A model generated the notes under the pieces. It did no database searches. It was not told the DNA's origin and saw nothing but the letters and a program-made list of their open reading frames with translations. 64,000 nucleotides of DNA from Paraburkholderia aspalathi (GTDB lineage: Bacteria; Pseudomonadota; Gammaproteobacteria; Burkholderiales; Burkholderiaceae): contig NZ_FPBH01000005.1 in the NCBI RefSeq assembly GCF_900116445.1, positions 62,001 through 126,000 of the forward strand, in the 5' to 3' direction. The position numbers and the translations under genes are program-made. Positions 1 through 8,701 of this stretch are shown here, in pieces. The first letter of the stretch is position 1; the number at the start of each line of letters is the position of its first letter.

Positions 1-653
1 GCAACAGCCCCTTGCAGCGTGAGAAAAGGCGACATCCTATGCACGTGCGCTGGAAAAGACGCCGCCATCTCAGCCGTCTGGAAGCCCAGATGGTAGTCAC
101 GATGGGCTTGCTGTGCCTCGCCGCCGGGTCTGACAACATTGACCTGCGACGTAACCTGAAAGCACGGGCCAAGCCATGCCTCGGCGGCCGCCGGCAGCCA
201 AGGGTTCGAAAAGTATCTGGCGAAGACATCAGGTGCCGCAAGGCAGAGTTTTTCCTGTGCGTTCCAGATACGATCGTTTGCGCCTGCTTTCGCGAAATGG
301 TCAGCCTTCGAGCCCGATTTCTTCTCGGCTTCAATAATCGATTCGAAGATGGCCGTCGCCTCATCCACGCACCCGGTGTCGTCAAAAGCGCGCTTGAGCA
401 CAAAGACGCCCGCTCCATCTCGCAGGACTTCGGCCCACTCCGACAGTAGCTGAAGCCTTTCCGTTTCAGACGAGCGCACTTCTTCCAGCTCACGGCATTC
501 GTATACAGGAATCGCTTGAACCGACTTTGTCGCGTAGCGTAGCCCGCGCTCCCCTGTCGCGTTGAGCGCTCTCACGAAATCGCTCAAGCTGCAGTCGCTT
601 TCGCGATACCAGTTGGTTCGCTCAGCGCGATAGTCTCCGCGTCGGTCGTCCAT
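1..653 (-). CDS. Phytanoyl-CoA dioxygenase (PhyH) family protein, 3' end outside window
   Basis: An open frame of 217 codons starts at ATG 653 and runs off the left edge without a stop. A Shine-Dalgarno AGGAGG lies just upstream of the ATG. Near residue 187 the protein reads AHRDYHLGFQ, the H-x-D iron-binding motif of Fe(II)/2-oxoglutarate dioxygenases of the PhyH type; the distal His would lie beyond the edge. The stretch before it (QVTSQVNVVRPGGEAQ) is the expected beta-strand and loop leading to the metal site. The family hydroxylates small molecules using 2-oxoglutarate and O2; the substrate cannot be read here. It is divergent from a LacI-type regulator, which probably controls it. The opposite-strand frame over this stretch is an antisense shadow. 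Confidence 0.8.
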   Translation of the reverse strand, partial: MDDRRGDYRAERTNWYRESDCSLSDFVRALNATGERGLRYATKSVQAIPVYECRELEEVRSSETERLQLLSEWAEVLRDGAGVFVLKRAFDDTGCVDEATAIFESIIEAEKKSGSKADHFAKAGANDRIWNAQEKLCLAAPDVFARYFSNPWLPAAAEAWLGPCFQVTSQVNVVRPGGEAQQAHRDYHLGFQTAEMAASFPAHVHRMSPFLTLQGAV

Positions 654-660
654 ACGTGCC

Positions 661-679
661 TCCTATATTCGATGTAGGA
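661..679. promoter_or_regulatory. 19-bp dyad in the PhyH/LacI intergenic region
   Basis: TCCTATATTCGATGTAGGA reads nearly the same on both strands: arms TCCTA/TAGGA with further symmetric positions inside. It lies between the divergent PhyH and LacI-type genes. On the PhyH strand its last bases overlap the AGGAGG ribosome binding site. It could be the regulator's operator or a leader hairpin that masks the ribosome site. Its sequence is not the classic LacI half-site pattern, so the assignment is inference. Confidence 0.45.
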
Positions 680-746
680 TAGCTCGCAAAGCACAGATCG
701 AATTATCAGAAACACATCAAAAAACTATCAACGATGGAGGGTCGGA

Positions 747-1790
747 TTGGCTCACCGCTTCTTGATCAAGGAAATTGCCCTTCAGGCAGGGCTTGGAGTG
801 GCAACTGTTGATAGGGTGCTGAACGGACGCGCGAACGTCCGGGAGCACACTCGCAATCGGGTTGAGCAGGCGATAAAAGAACTTGAGAAACAGGAGCTAA
901 ACCTGGCGACCACGGGGCGCAAGCTCATGGTCGACGTGGTAGTGGAAGCACCAGCGCGGTTCAGCGACGAGATAAAGAATGCGCTCGAAGCGGAACTCGC
1001 GTTGATGCACCCGGCGGTTGTTCGTCCGCGCTTCCTGTTGCGGGAGACGATGACGACGCCCGAAGTCGTGGATGCTCTTCGATCTATCGCCCGCAGAGGC
1101 AGCCATGGTGTTTTTCTGAAAGCCCGCGACGTTCCCGAGATTGCCGAGGTGGTCCGCGAACTCCAGCATCACGGCATTCCCGTCGTCACCGTCTTCACCG
1201 ACATACCGCTGTCGGGACGCATCGCCTACGCCGGACTCGACAATCGCGTCGCTGGGGCCACGGCGGCCTACCTTCTGGGCCTTTTGCTGGGCCCCCAGGC
1301 GGCTAATGTGTTGATAACGATGAGCGACGAGCATTTTCGGGGCGAGGAGGAGCGCGAGATAAGCTTTCGTCGAGCATTGCGCAAGCATCACCCCCAACTC
1401 AGGCTGATTGATGCAAGCGGCGGACACGGCCTTGATTTGCCGACTGAAGAGCGAGTCCGAAGCGTTCTCAACGATGGTACTTGTATCGCTGCCGTGTACT
1501 CCATGGGCGGGGGTAATGTCGCGATTCTTCGCGCGCTGGAAGCGCAGCAGCAAGCTCCGGTCTGCTTCATCGGCCACGATCTGGACAAGGATAATGTGCA
1601 GCTTCTACGCACTGGAAGGATTCAGGCCATCCTGCATCATGATCTCCGACAGGACATGCGCTCCGCGTGTCATCACGTCATGCACTTCCACAAGCTCCTG
1701 CCAGCATCCTCTGTCGCGTCATCTTCTTCGGTCGTGGTCGTGACGCCAGAAAACATTCCGGACCACATCGCCAGTCGTTTCCGCGATTGA
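747..1790 (+). CDS. LacI-family transcriptional regulator
   Basis: This 347-residue protein has an N-terminal helix-turn-helix (about residues 5-27, IALQAGLGVATVDRVLNG) and the hinge typical of LacI regulators, followed by a periplasmic-binding-protein-like effector domain to the C terminus. The start is TTG at 747, chosen because GGAGG lies 6 bases upstream; an ATG at 734 is out of frame. The effector domain is of the sugar-binding type in this family, but the ligand cannot be deduced. It is divergent from the PhyH dioxygenase, which suggests local control of that gene and itself. The long reverse-strand frame inside it is a shadow. Confidence 0.9.
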   Translation: MAHRFLIKEIALQAGLGVATVDRVLNGRANVREHTRNRVEQAIKELEKQELNLATTGRKLMVDVVVEAPARFSDEIKNALEAELALMHPAVVRPRFLLRETMTTPEVVDALRSIARRGSHGVFLKARDVPEIAEVVRELQHHGIPVVTVFTDIPLSGRIAYAGLDNRVAGATAAYLLGLLLGPQAANVLITMSDEHFRGEEEREISFRRALRKHHPQLRLIDASGGHGLDLPTEERVRSVLNDGTCIAAVYSMGGGNVAILRALEAQQQAPVCFIGHDLDKDNVQLLRTGRIQAILHHDLRQDMRSACHHVMHFHKLLPASSVASSSSVVVVTPENIPDHIASRFRD

Positions 1791-1813
1791 ATCGACCACT
1801 CGTGTTCCTGATA

Positions 1814-1841
1814 GGTCCGGGAATCAATCGTCACCCGGACC
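1814..1841. terminator. Hairpin between convergent LacI and porin genes
   Basis: A perfect 8-bp stem, GGTCCGGG with CCCGGACC, encloses a 12-base loop, midway between the stop codons of the convergent regulator and porin genes. No T-tract follows on either strand, so it may act as a transcript-end stabiliser or weak bidirectional terminator. Confidence 0.5.
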
Positions 1842-1852
1842 TCTCGACAGCA

Positions 1853-3037
1853 TCAGAACTTCGTCGCCAACCCTGCAATAACGCCAAACTGGCTTTTGCC
1901 ATAGTTGGGGTTGGTGCTCGAGGTGCTCCCGTTGACGGGGTCGTTGTTGATATTCGCGCCATACAGACCACTGTCGAGGCCGATGTTAGACGACGAGCTG
2001 TTTCTCACATACGCCAGTTCCGTGTACAGGAGCGTTCGCTTGGACAGCGAATAGTTCGCCCCCAACGTGTAGAGGGTTGCGTTCCCATTCCCGTTGTTTG
2101 CATTCGCGTGATAGACGGCGCCAGTGATAGCAAGCGCAGGCGTCGTTTGCCAGATCGCGCCAATCCACTCATGATTAACGGCTGTCGGGAGGCTCGTTCC
2201 TGCCGGCAACGCTGACGGGGTCGCCGTGCCGAAATAGCCCGCATTCGATGCGTTCGGAGCGCTCAGATGCTGGTAGCCAATGTATCCAGTCACAGGACCG
2301 AATGCGTACGTCAAGCCCGTGAGAATCGAGCGGGAAGCAAGGTACACGTTGCTGAATTGGCCGTTTCCGTCGCGAACCTCGTCATAGGTCGCCTGCCAGA
2401 AAAGGCCCTTGTTCGCGTAAGAGAGTTTGATACCATCCGAGCGCCCCTGCGAGCTTCCGAGTCCGCTAGAAGTACCGAGTTGACCAGGTGCGCTTCCAGG
2501 ATTTCCCGCGTTCCACGTCGACGAATTCGTCAAATCATACTGGCCTTGCAGGGTAAAGCCGCCAATCGTCGGCGACAGGTACTCCGCGCCGTTCGCTGCC
2601 TGCGAAAAGATGCGGCCGCGTACCAGCGTTCCAATCGCATACTTCTTTGTTTGCTGGGGGTCGACGTCGCCCGAGTATTGACTTATCTCAGCCGAACCCA
2701 TGTTGCCGAACTTGATTTGCCCCCAGGTGTCATTCTGCAGGCCTACGGTCGCCTGCCCCTCGAAGAAACTTCCGTTCGCGAAAGCCCCGGTCATGGTATT
2801 CAGTCGGGACTCGAGCGTGAAAATTGCATGAGTGCCGCCGCCGAGGTCCTCACTGCCTTTGAGACCAAATCTCGATTGCGCCCAGCCTCCACTTTGCGCA
2901 CCGAATACATGCCCCTTCGGTTGATTGGTCTCGTATGCGATACCGTTGTCCACGATGCCGTATAACGTGACGCTGCTCTGAGCCATCGCGGTTGCCGTCG
3001 CAGACAATGCGAACATGCCGAACAGAAGTTTCTTCAT
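1853..3037 (-). CDS. Gram-negative general porin (Burkholderia OmpC-like)
   Basis: 394 residues with a signal peptide (cleavage after AMA, before QSSVTLYGIVDNGI). The mature N terminus QSSVTLYG and the C-terminal ATKF ending in Phe are hallmarks of Burkholderiales trimeric 16-strand porins; the terminal Phe is the BAM recognition residue. Constriction-loop and beta-strand patterns such as RFGLKGSEDLGGG are present. It forms a diffusion pore for small solutes in the outer membrane. The start has GGAG 7 bases upstream. It is convergent with the LacI-type regulator and has no obvious operon partner. The specific permeant is unknown. Confidence 0.95.
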   Translation of the reverse strand: MKKLLFGMFALSATATAMAQSSVTLYGIVDNGIAYETNQPKGHVFGAQSGGWAQSRFGLKGSEDLGGGTHAIFTLESRLNTMTGAFANGSFFEGQATVGLQNDTWGQIKFGNMGSAEISQYSGDVDPQQTKKYAIGTLVRGRIFSQAANGAEYLSPTIGGFTLQGQYDLTNSSTWNAGNPGSAPGQLGTSSGLGSSQGRSDGIKLSYANKGLFWQATYDEVRDGNGQFSNVYLASRSILTGLTYAFGPVTGYIGYQHLSAPNASNAGYFGTATPSALPAGTSLPTAVNHEWIGAIWQTTPALAITGAVYHANANNGNGNATLYTLGANYSLSKRTLLYTELAYVRNSSSSNIGLDSGLYGANINNDPVNGSTSSTNPNYGKSQFGVIAGLATKF

Positions 3038-3543
3038 TGCTATCTCCGTTAATATAGTTGTACTACGTACTTCCCCTGATACAGCAGGAGATCACATCTT
3101 TCCCGGCGCCCGTCAATCGTTGATCAAATGCGACACGCCTGAAGGACGTGGAGTCTCAGAGACGCTCGCAAGGAAGGAAATGAGAAGAAAAAACAAGCAC
3201 TGGAGTAAGGCTTAGGCGGAGGGTAATAACTTCCGTGGGGCACGTCTCCTGAACTGCGCTTGTATTTTTGCCCGAGTGTATATTCCCCATCCACTCGAAC
3301 AAAGAGCAGAAAGGGGAATCTCTTTCGTGAAATCAGGGAAAATCCGCGTTAGAGCAAGTGCGCAAGAGCCTTTCAGCGTTATGCCTCCTCGCCTCCTCGC
3401 GGTTAACCCCTGTATCCCTGTCGACGTCTCATCGATTACGGTTCGAGCGTTCCCCATGCGAAGAGACACGTTCTTCTCAGGAACCAACCCAAATGGACCG
3501 TGAGCAGTCTCACGCCGCCTAACGCACCCATACGGAGATACGT
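3038..3543. other. Intergenic region between divergent porin and DUF4148 genes
   Basis: About 500 bases with no convincing gene. The short open frames here lack ribosome sites and protein-like composition. It must hold the promoters of the divergent porin and DUF4148 genes. On the porin strand a TATATT appears shortly upstream of the ribosome site and may be its -10 element. A small inverted repeat CGTGAG/CTCACG lies near 3498-3513, upstream of the DUF4148 gene. Confidence 0.5.
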
Positions 3544-3864
3544 ATGAAGTTCAAGCAACTGTCTGTTTTTGTTGTTTCAGCAGGTATGGCTTTGAGTCTC
3601 CTCTCACTTCCGACGTTGCAAGCTCATGCAGCGACAAGCGATGCCGGCGCCTCCGATAGTGCTATGTCGAAGCAGGAGATGAAGGCGCAAAAGAAGGCCG
3701 ACCGCAAGGCGCGCCGCGCGAAGAAAAATGCCGAGCTCAGTAAGCTGGAAAAGAACGGGTATAACCCGGCGGGAGATCAAACGAACTATCCGCAGAATCT
3801 GCAGAATGCCCAGCAGAAGGCGAATGGTCAAAAGCCTACCAACGCACCTGCGGTCGCACCTTGA
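3544..3864 (+). CDS. Small secreted DUF4148-type protein
   Basis: 106 residues with a clear signal peptide (hydrophobic core LSLLSLPTLQ, cleavage after AHA). The mature part has a Lys/Ala-rich charged helix followed by LSKLEKNGYNPAGDQTNYP, which matches the core of DUF4148: a helix, then GYNPA, then an acidic or polar stretch, then YP. DUF4148 proteins are abundant periplasmic proteins of unknown function in Burkholderiales. GGAGATACGT precedes the ATG. The highly basic segment (QKKADRKARRAKK) is stronger than usual for the family. Function is unknown. Confidence 0.8.
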   Translation: MKFKQLSVFVVSAGMALSLLSLPTLQAHAATSDAGASDSAMSKQEMKAQKKADRKARRAKKNAELSKLEKNGYNPAGDQTNYPQNLQNAQQKANGQKPTNAPAVAP

Positions 3865-3991
3865 CGCTTTACGCGTACTGGATCGCACGCGTGGTCAAGC
3901 TGATGATGGCTCGAGTCGCGCGGGCGATCGAACAGGATCGTGGGTAGCCGCCGTCGTGTGACGGCCTCCACCTCTGCCCACAAAAAGAAGA

Positions 3992-4516
3992 CTACGTAAG
4001 CGCCATCCCTCCTTCGGCCTCACTCCACCTCGCAACCCATCCGGGCAACTCCGGCGACGGCTGCGTAATCTCCGACAGTTCCAGCAACTCGGCAGTCGTC
4101 ACAACACCGCCACTTCGCTTCAGGAACCGTGCTCGCACAACGGCCAATGCAACCCGCACGTCATCACGCACGAACCCTTGCTCGATGAAAATGTGCTTCT
4201 CATCCCAACCGATAACGCGAGTCTGGACATTATAGCGGTCGCCAAGCTCGAGCGACCGATGAAAACGCATCGTTTCCAGCGTGACGACAGGGTACCAACC
4301 TTGTGCCTTCAATTGCCGCCACAGACCACTACGCATCATCAGATCGACGCGCGCCAGATCGAGGATCGTAAAGTAGCGGCCGTTGTTCATATGGAGCAAG
4401 ACATCGAGGTCATTGAGCCACACTCGAAACGGCGTGACACACGTGTCGAGCACCTGCAGCCGGCTCCGGCCACGACTGGTGATTAACAAAAGCAGCAAAC
4501 GAATTAGTAGGCTCAT
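3992..4516 (-). CDS. Acyl-CoA thioesterase-like hotdog protein
   Basis: 174 residues from ATG 4516. The motif WLNDLDVLLHMNNGRYFTI resembles the 4HBT/FadM-type hotdog active-site segment, where the D-x-N/H-x-x-NxxY pattern opens the long helix; the central LGDRYNVQTRVIGWDEKHI is the following beta strand. A short hydrophobic N terminus (LLIRLLLLLI) resembles THEM6-like members and may anchor it to the membrane. The protein probably hydrolyses acyl thioesters; the substrate is unknown. A longer reading from TTG 4609 would add 31 residues, but that codon has no ribosome site and the extension is not family-like. The gene stands alone. Confidence 0.75.
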   Translation of the reverse strand: MSLLIRLLLLLITSRGRSRLQVLDTCVTPFRVWLNDLDVLLHMNNGRYFTILDLARVDLMMRSGLWRQLKAQGWYPVVTLETMRFHRSLELGDRYNVQTRVIGWDEKHIFIEQGFVRDDVRVALAVVRARFLKRSGGVVTTAELLELSEITQPSPELPGWVARWSEAEGGMALT

Positions 4517-4743
4517 GCGAAAACCCGGTGGTAGGAACGCGCCGCGCGCGGCACAAAAGCGTGAATGGTAGTCGCGCAGATAAAATCCGGGATGCAGAGG
4601 GCGAGGCAAATCTGTAGAACATTCCCTCGAAAAGATGCGGCATGCAGTGGTGAATCACGACGTAGGGATATGTTGCCGGCGCACGCGCTTCGCCAAATGC
4701 CCGGATAATATCGCTCTGGCACGCTAATCAAGGGCACCCCAAG

Positions 4744-5598
4744 ATGACAAAGCCTTCAATCGCAAAACGCCGTAACGGCATGGTCAAAACATTGGCGGCC
4801 TTGATGGCGTCAAGTGCGGTCTTGTCCGTGCCCGTTCCCACGCCCGCTGTCGCGCAAACGAAAGACGCCGGCGCATCGATGGCAAGCGTGTTCGCGCCGA
4901 GCGGCACGCTGCGCGCGTCGATCAATCTCGGCAATCCGATTCTGGCAAATCTTGATCCGGCAACGGGCAAACCGGTCGGCGTGTCTGTCGATCTCGCTAC
5001 CGAGCTCGCCAAACGACTGGGCGTACCGCTGCAACTGATCGCGGTCAAGTCGGCGGGTGAATCGGTTGACAACGTGAATCAGGACAAGGCAGACATCGGG
5101 TTCTTCGCCGTCGATCCGAAGCGCGGACAGGAAATCGCCTTCACCAAACCGTACGTGCTGATCGAGGGCTTTTATCTCGTGCGCGACACCTCGCCGATCA
5201 CGACTAACGAGGGTGTCGATCAACCCGGCGTGACCGTCGCAGTTGGCAAGGGTAGCGCCTACGATCTGTTTCTGACGCGCGAACTCCATCACGCGACAAT
5301 CGTCCGGATTCCAACTTCACCGGCGGTTGTGCAGGGATTTCTGGATCAGCATCTGGACGTGGCTGCAGGCGTCAAGCAACAGCTCGAGAAAGACGCCGCT
5401 AAAGCCAGCGGATTGCGGTTACTGGACCAGCGCTTCATGGTGATCCGTCAGGCGATGGGTGTGCCAAAGGCCAAGGGCGATGAAGCGGCCACGTATCTGT
5501 CGAAGTTCGTTGAAGATATGAAGACGTCGGGCTTCGTCGCGGCGTCATTGGCGCGGCATCACATCGCCGGTGCGGAAGTCGCAGGCAACGACGAGTAG
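4744..5598 (+). CDS. Amino-acid-type ABC transporter substrate-binding protein
   Basis: 284 residues with a signal peptide (Ala/Val-rich core, cleavage near AVAQ). The mature protein is an SBP family 3 (cystine/glutamine-type) binding protein: LANLDPATGKPVGVSVDLA is the first-lobe entry, KADIGFFAVDPKRGQEIAFT matches the family's conserved D-I/G-T-R-E-like ligand-arginine region, and the second-lobe crossover follows. It would deliver a small polar solute to a membrane permease. No permease or ATPase gene is adjacent, so it is an orphan binding protein and may serve another transporter or a sensory role. The start has AAGGGC upstream. Confidence 0.85.
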   Translation: MTKPSIAKRRNGMVKTLAALMASSAVLSVPVPTPAVAQTKDAGASMASVFAPSGTLRASINLGNPILANLDPATGKPVGVSVDLATELAKRLGVPLQLIAVKSAGESVDNVNQDKADIGFFAVDPKRGQEIAFTKPYVLIEGFYLVRDTSPITTNEGVDQPGVTVAVGKGSAYDLFLTRELHHATIVRIPTSPAVVQGFLDQHLDVAAGVKQQLEKDAAKASGLRLLDQRFMVIRQAMGVPKAKGDEAATYLSKFVEDMKTSGFVAASLARHHIAGAEVAGNDE

Positions 5599-5609
5599 CG
5601 CCCCCCACC

Positions 5610-5984
5610 CTATTCGTTCGCGACGTCCGGCATGACCTGCCCCATCTCCATCGCCTGACTGGCCGGTACGTCCTGAATGCCGATGACAATCTGGTCATCG
5701 GGCGCTCCCGTCGCGGTCTGAAACAGTTTCCAAAGACGTTGTATCAGTTCCCGCTTGTACTCAGGTGGCCGCCCGGCCCGCATCAAAAGCGTTAGCGCGG
5801 CAGTTGCCGCCGGTTCTCCGGCGGTGAACCCGCTGCCCGGCGCATAGTCCTGAAACACAATATGCACCCAGTTTTTCGGCACGCCCGCGAATTCGGAATG
5901 CAGGTTAGTCAGTTCCATCGCGAGCTTGGCCTTGGCGTCACTGCTAAGTGCGCCGTTCTGAGTAGTCAAGGTGTAGAGCGGCAT
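5610..5984 (-). CDS. Tautomerase-superfamily protein (cis-CaaD-like)
   Basis: 124 residues starting Met-Pro, so Pro1 would be exposed after Met removal; this is the catalytic base of the tautomerase superfamily. The length is that of fused-repeat members of the cis-3-chloroacrylate dehalogenase/malonate semialdehyde decarboxylase type rather than short 4-oxalocrotonate tautomerases. The segment WVHIVFQDYAPG matches the second strand region of that group. It probably catalyses keto-enol chemistry on a small acid; the natural substrate is unknown. GGAG lies upstream of the ATG. It is convergent with the binding-protein gene, 11 bases apart. Confidence 0.75.
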   Translation of the reverse strand: MPLYTLTTQNGALSSDAKAKLAMELTNLHSEFAGVPKNWVHIVFQDYAPGSGFTAGEPAATAALTLLMRAGRPPEYKRELIQRLWKLFQTATGAPDDQIVIGIQDVPASQAMEMGQVMPDVANE

Positions 5985-6082
5985 GAGAGCGACTCCAGGA
6001 CTGATGTTTCACGGGCGCTCGCATCGAAGAAAGCGCCTCTCGTAACCGGACCCTCTGCCAACGCATAGGGGCACCCAGACGA

Positions 6083-6883
6083 TCACTCGACGTAGTTCTT
6101 CAGAATGCGCAGGTCGGTCACGGAGTACGCCATACCGAGCCGATAGCCCCGGCCGACGCGCACGGGCGCAATCAGGTTCATATCCTCACCGGCGACTTCG
6201 GGAATCTTCAGCTCCGCCGACCCGGTCCAGACATCCACGATCGCAAGATTATCCGTGAGCGACATAGTCAATTCATCGACCGGCGGCTTCTCCTGAAGTC
6301 CCGCGGCGAGTTGAGGAAAGTAACGGCGCATTGTTGTTGGCCGGTTGAACACGGTCGTCGGGTCAGCAACAGGTTCCTCGAGCTGGATGCGGGCGGTCGC
6401 CAACCGCTCTCCATGCGCTGACACACTCGCGCCGAAGCGGCTTCCTTTAGCAAGCGGCGCCGCTGCCAGACTGGGCGCGGAGAAACTGCGAGTCTGGTAG
6501 ACGCTGGCGAGCTTCTTTGGAAAGCCCTGCGCCCATCCGCGGGCGATGGCGGCGTCGTTATCGACGAAGATGTAGGGGCAGTAGTTGACCGGAACACCGT
6601 CGAAGACCGCCTCGACCAGAACGAAAGCCTCGCGGTATTGATAGCGGGCCGGGTCCGTCACCTCGTCATTGGAACCCGTGAACTGCCAATCCAGAAACCA
6701 GAAGAAGGCCCGGCCGCCGGATTTCTCGTCCACCGTGACGCCCGGCGGGAGGAGCGCCGCGATCGCTTTCTGATCGGTCCAGTATTCAATGGCGATACAG
6801 TCGCTGGAATAGTGCCACGGCGGCAGCGTCGCCAGTGCGGACTTTCCTTGCGGAGTGATAGGGACCGAAAACGCTTTAGGCAT
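6083..6883 (-). CDS. Acetoacetate decarboxylase family protein
   Basis: 266 residues from ATG 6883, which has AAGGAG 7 bases upstream; a longer frame to 7033 lacks a ribosome site. The motif QGFPKKLASVY contains the tandem Lys of the acetoacetate decarboxylase active site, where one Lys forms the Schiff base and its neighbour lowers the pKa. The N-terminal part (CIAIEYWTDQKAIAALLPPG) matches the family's opening. The protein is more divergent from classical Adc than the copy at 25179-25958, so it may act on another beta-keto acid. It sits alone between a tautomerase gene and a chemoreceptor gene on the same strand. Confidence 0.8.
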   Translation of the reverse strand: MPKAFSVPITPQGKSALATLPPWHYSSDCIAIEYWTDQKAIAALLPPGVTVDEKSGGRAFFWFLDWQFTGSNDEVTDPARYQYREAFVLVEAVFDGVPVNYCPYIFVDNDAAIARGWAQGFPKKLASVYQTRSFSAPSLAAAPLAKGSRFGASVSAHGERLATARIQLEEPVADPTTVFNRPTTMRRYFPQLAAGLQEKPPVDELTMSLTDNLAIVDVWTGSAELKIPEVAGEDMNLIAPVRVGRGYRLGMAYSVTDLRILKNYVE

Positions 6884-7120
6884 CTCGCTTCTCCTTGATC
6901 GGCGCGACGAGAGGTCGCTGTACGTGGAATCCATGCGTTTCCTGCGGACGCCGCGTATCAGTAGTTGACGCAGACCGTTCGAGGACACAACGCGCGGCCA
7001 GAATGCGATCCGCCGTAGCGCTCGATCCGGCACGCCGCGCGAGAGCTAATAGTGCCGTGTCCCGCCTGCTACCGCTTTCGAAATCGCACGGCCGCGCAGC
7101 AGTTGTGCCCGCTTTCAGGA

Positions 7121-8548
7121 TCAGTTCACGTCGTGCTCGACAAGGAATATCGACATTGCCTCACGCAAAGTCCGCGCTTTCTCCCGCAAACTCGCCGACG
7201 CCGAAGCGACGCCCTTCACGTGTTCGACATCGCGCACCAGCATCGCGTCCATTTCGCCCATGCCTTGACTGAACCGATCGACATCGTGGCTCTGGGCCTC
7301 ACTCGACGCGCTGATGTGCTCGATCAACTTGGCCACGTCTCCCACATTGCCGACAACGTGTTGCATGGCCGTGCCGGCGCGTGTCGCGAGCGTCGAGCCG
7401 TGCTCGACACGCTGTAAAGAATCGCCAATCAGGCCTTTGATTTCACGCGCAGCGCTCGCGCTCCGATGCGCAAGGGTACGAACCTCCTCGGCCACCACCG
7501 AGAAACCCCGCCCGTGGCTGCCCGCACGGGCCGCTTCGACCGACGCATTGAGCGCGAGAAGATTTGTCTGAAACGCAATGCTCTCGATCATCGTGATCAT
7601 GTCGCCCATTCGATGCACGGCGTCATTAATCTCAGTCATCTTATCGACGACTTCGCTGACAACCTGTTCGCTTTGCCGTGCCGCGGCTGAAGTTTGCCGC
7701 GCGAGGCTGTTTGCCGATGCCGCATGTTCCGCGCTTTCCCTCACCCGTTGCGCGATCTGCTCCATCGCCGTGTTGGTCGCGTTGAGCGTTTCAGCTTGCG
7801 TGCTGAATTGCTGCGACAAGGTGTGGTTTTCGGAAGCGATGTCGTCCGATGAAACAGCCATCTGGTCGATCGTCGTGGTGATGCCTCGCATCGCGTCGTG
7901 GATGGCGTTGAGTGTGTCCTTGAAGGTGCGGCTGCTGGTACCGTTGAGCTTCATCGGCGGAAGACGCAGGTCGAATTTGCCCTCTTGCTGTGAAAGGTTT
8001 TCGCCAAGAACGGCCAGCTCCCGGCCCGTCTGTGCATCGGCTTTCATATGCCATGCAATGAAAATCAGCAACCCGGCCTGGACGACTACATAGGCTGCAT
8101 GCGTCAGCACGGTCGACCACGCGGGCTCGGTGAAGCAATAGACGTCCAATCCGGCAAGCTGGAGATAGTTGAACGAGAAGTGGTGCACCGCGATGACGCC
8201 GGCGGCGCAGAGAATCGGTCGCCAGTCCCGATAGGCCAGCAGGAACGACATCAGCACAAAGACGCCAAAGTGCAATTCAGTCAGACCGTGCACCTGATGA
8301 ATCTGCAACGCAGCGAATGTCATCAGACTGGCCGCGAGGAAGAGACGCGTCACGAGTGCGCCTGCGCGCCAGTAAGTTAGCGTCGAGGCGATCACGACGG
8401 TAGGCAATCCGACCCACAGTACGGCGCGCAAGTTGTAGTCGCGTATCGCCAACAAGCAGGAGATCGCGAACAGGGCCCATACGACAACGAGCATGAGCCT
8501 GTCGGCCTTCACGTAAACCGTGTGCAACAACTCGTCTGGCTGTTTCAT
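7121..8548 (-). CDS. Methyl-accepting chemotaxis protein with polytopic sensor domain
   Basis: 475 residues. Instead of the usual two transmembrane helices and a periplasmic ligand domain, the first ~190 residues form six or so membrane segments. After about residue 200 comes a cytoplasmic coiled coil with the receptor signalling tip [19 protein letters not shown], the most conserved sequence of chemoreceptors, which binds CheA/CheW. No HAMP domain is evident. His residues lie in the membrane part ([15 protein letters not shown]) and could bind metal or heme; that is inference. Gln/Glu-Ala pairs around the tip region offer methylation sites. No other chemotaxis genes are nearby. Confidence 0.92.
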   Translation of the reverse strand: MKQPDELLHTVYVKADRLMLVVVWALFAISCLLAIRDYNLRAVLWVGLPTVVIASTLTYWRAGALVTRLFLAASLMTFAALQIHQVHGLTELHFGVFVLMSFLLAYRDWRPILCAAGVIAVHHFSFNYLQLAGLDVYCFTEPAWSTVLTHAAYVVVQAGLLIFIAWHMKADAQTGRELAVLGENLSQQEGKFDLRLPPMKLNGTSSRTFKDTLNAIHDAMRGITTTIDQMAVSSDDIASENHTLSQQFSTQAETLNATNTAMEQIAQRVRESAEHAASANSLARQTSAAARQSEQVVSEVVDKMTEINDAVHRMGDMITMIESIAFQTNLLALNASVEAARAGSHGRGFSVVAEEVRTLAHRSASAAREIKGLIGDSLQRVEHGSTLATRAGTAMQHVVGNVGDVAKLIEHISASSEAQSHDVDRFSQGMGEMDAMLVRDVEHVKGVASASASLREKARTLREAMSIFLVEHDVN

Positions 8549-8701
8549 GCGGGTCTCTCAGTATCTATTTTTATTGGCCTGGTGCGGCCGCGCGCTCGCC
8601 GAATATTCTGCGGACAACGGCTTGAGCGCGCGATTGTTGACGTGGGGCCTCGTCCACGCACAATGCACCTGCATAACGGCATGCGTGACCGATTCTTTAG
8701 A

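Noticed and set aside
12..449. Plus-strand open frame at the left edge
   Set aside because: It is antisense to the PhyH-family gene, which has the H-x-D motif and a ribosome site. The plus-strand protein is Arg/Cys-rich with no start signal.
4517..4609. TTG start that lengthens the thioesterase-like protein
   Set aside because: No ribosome site, and the 31 added residues are not like the family's start.
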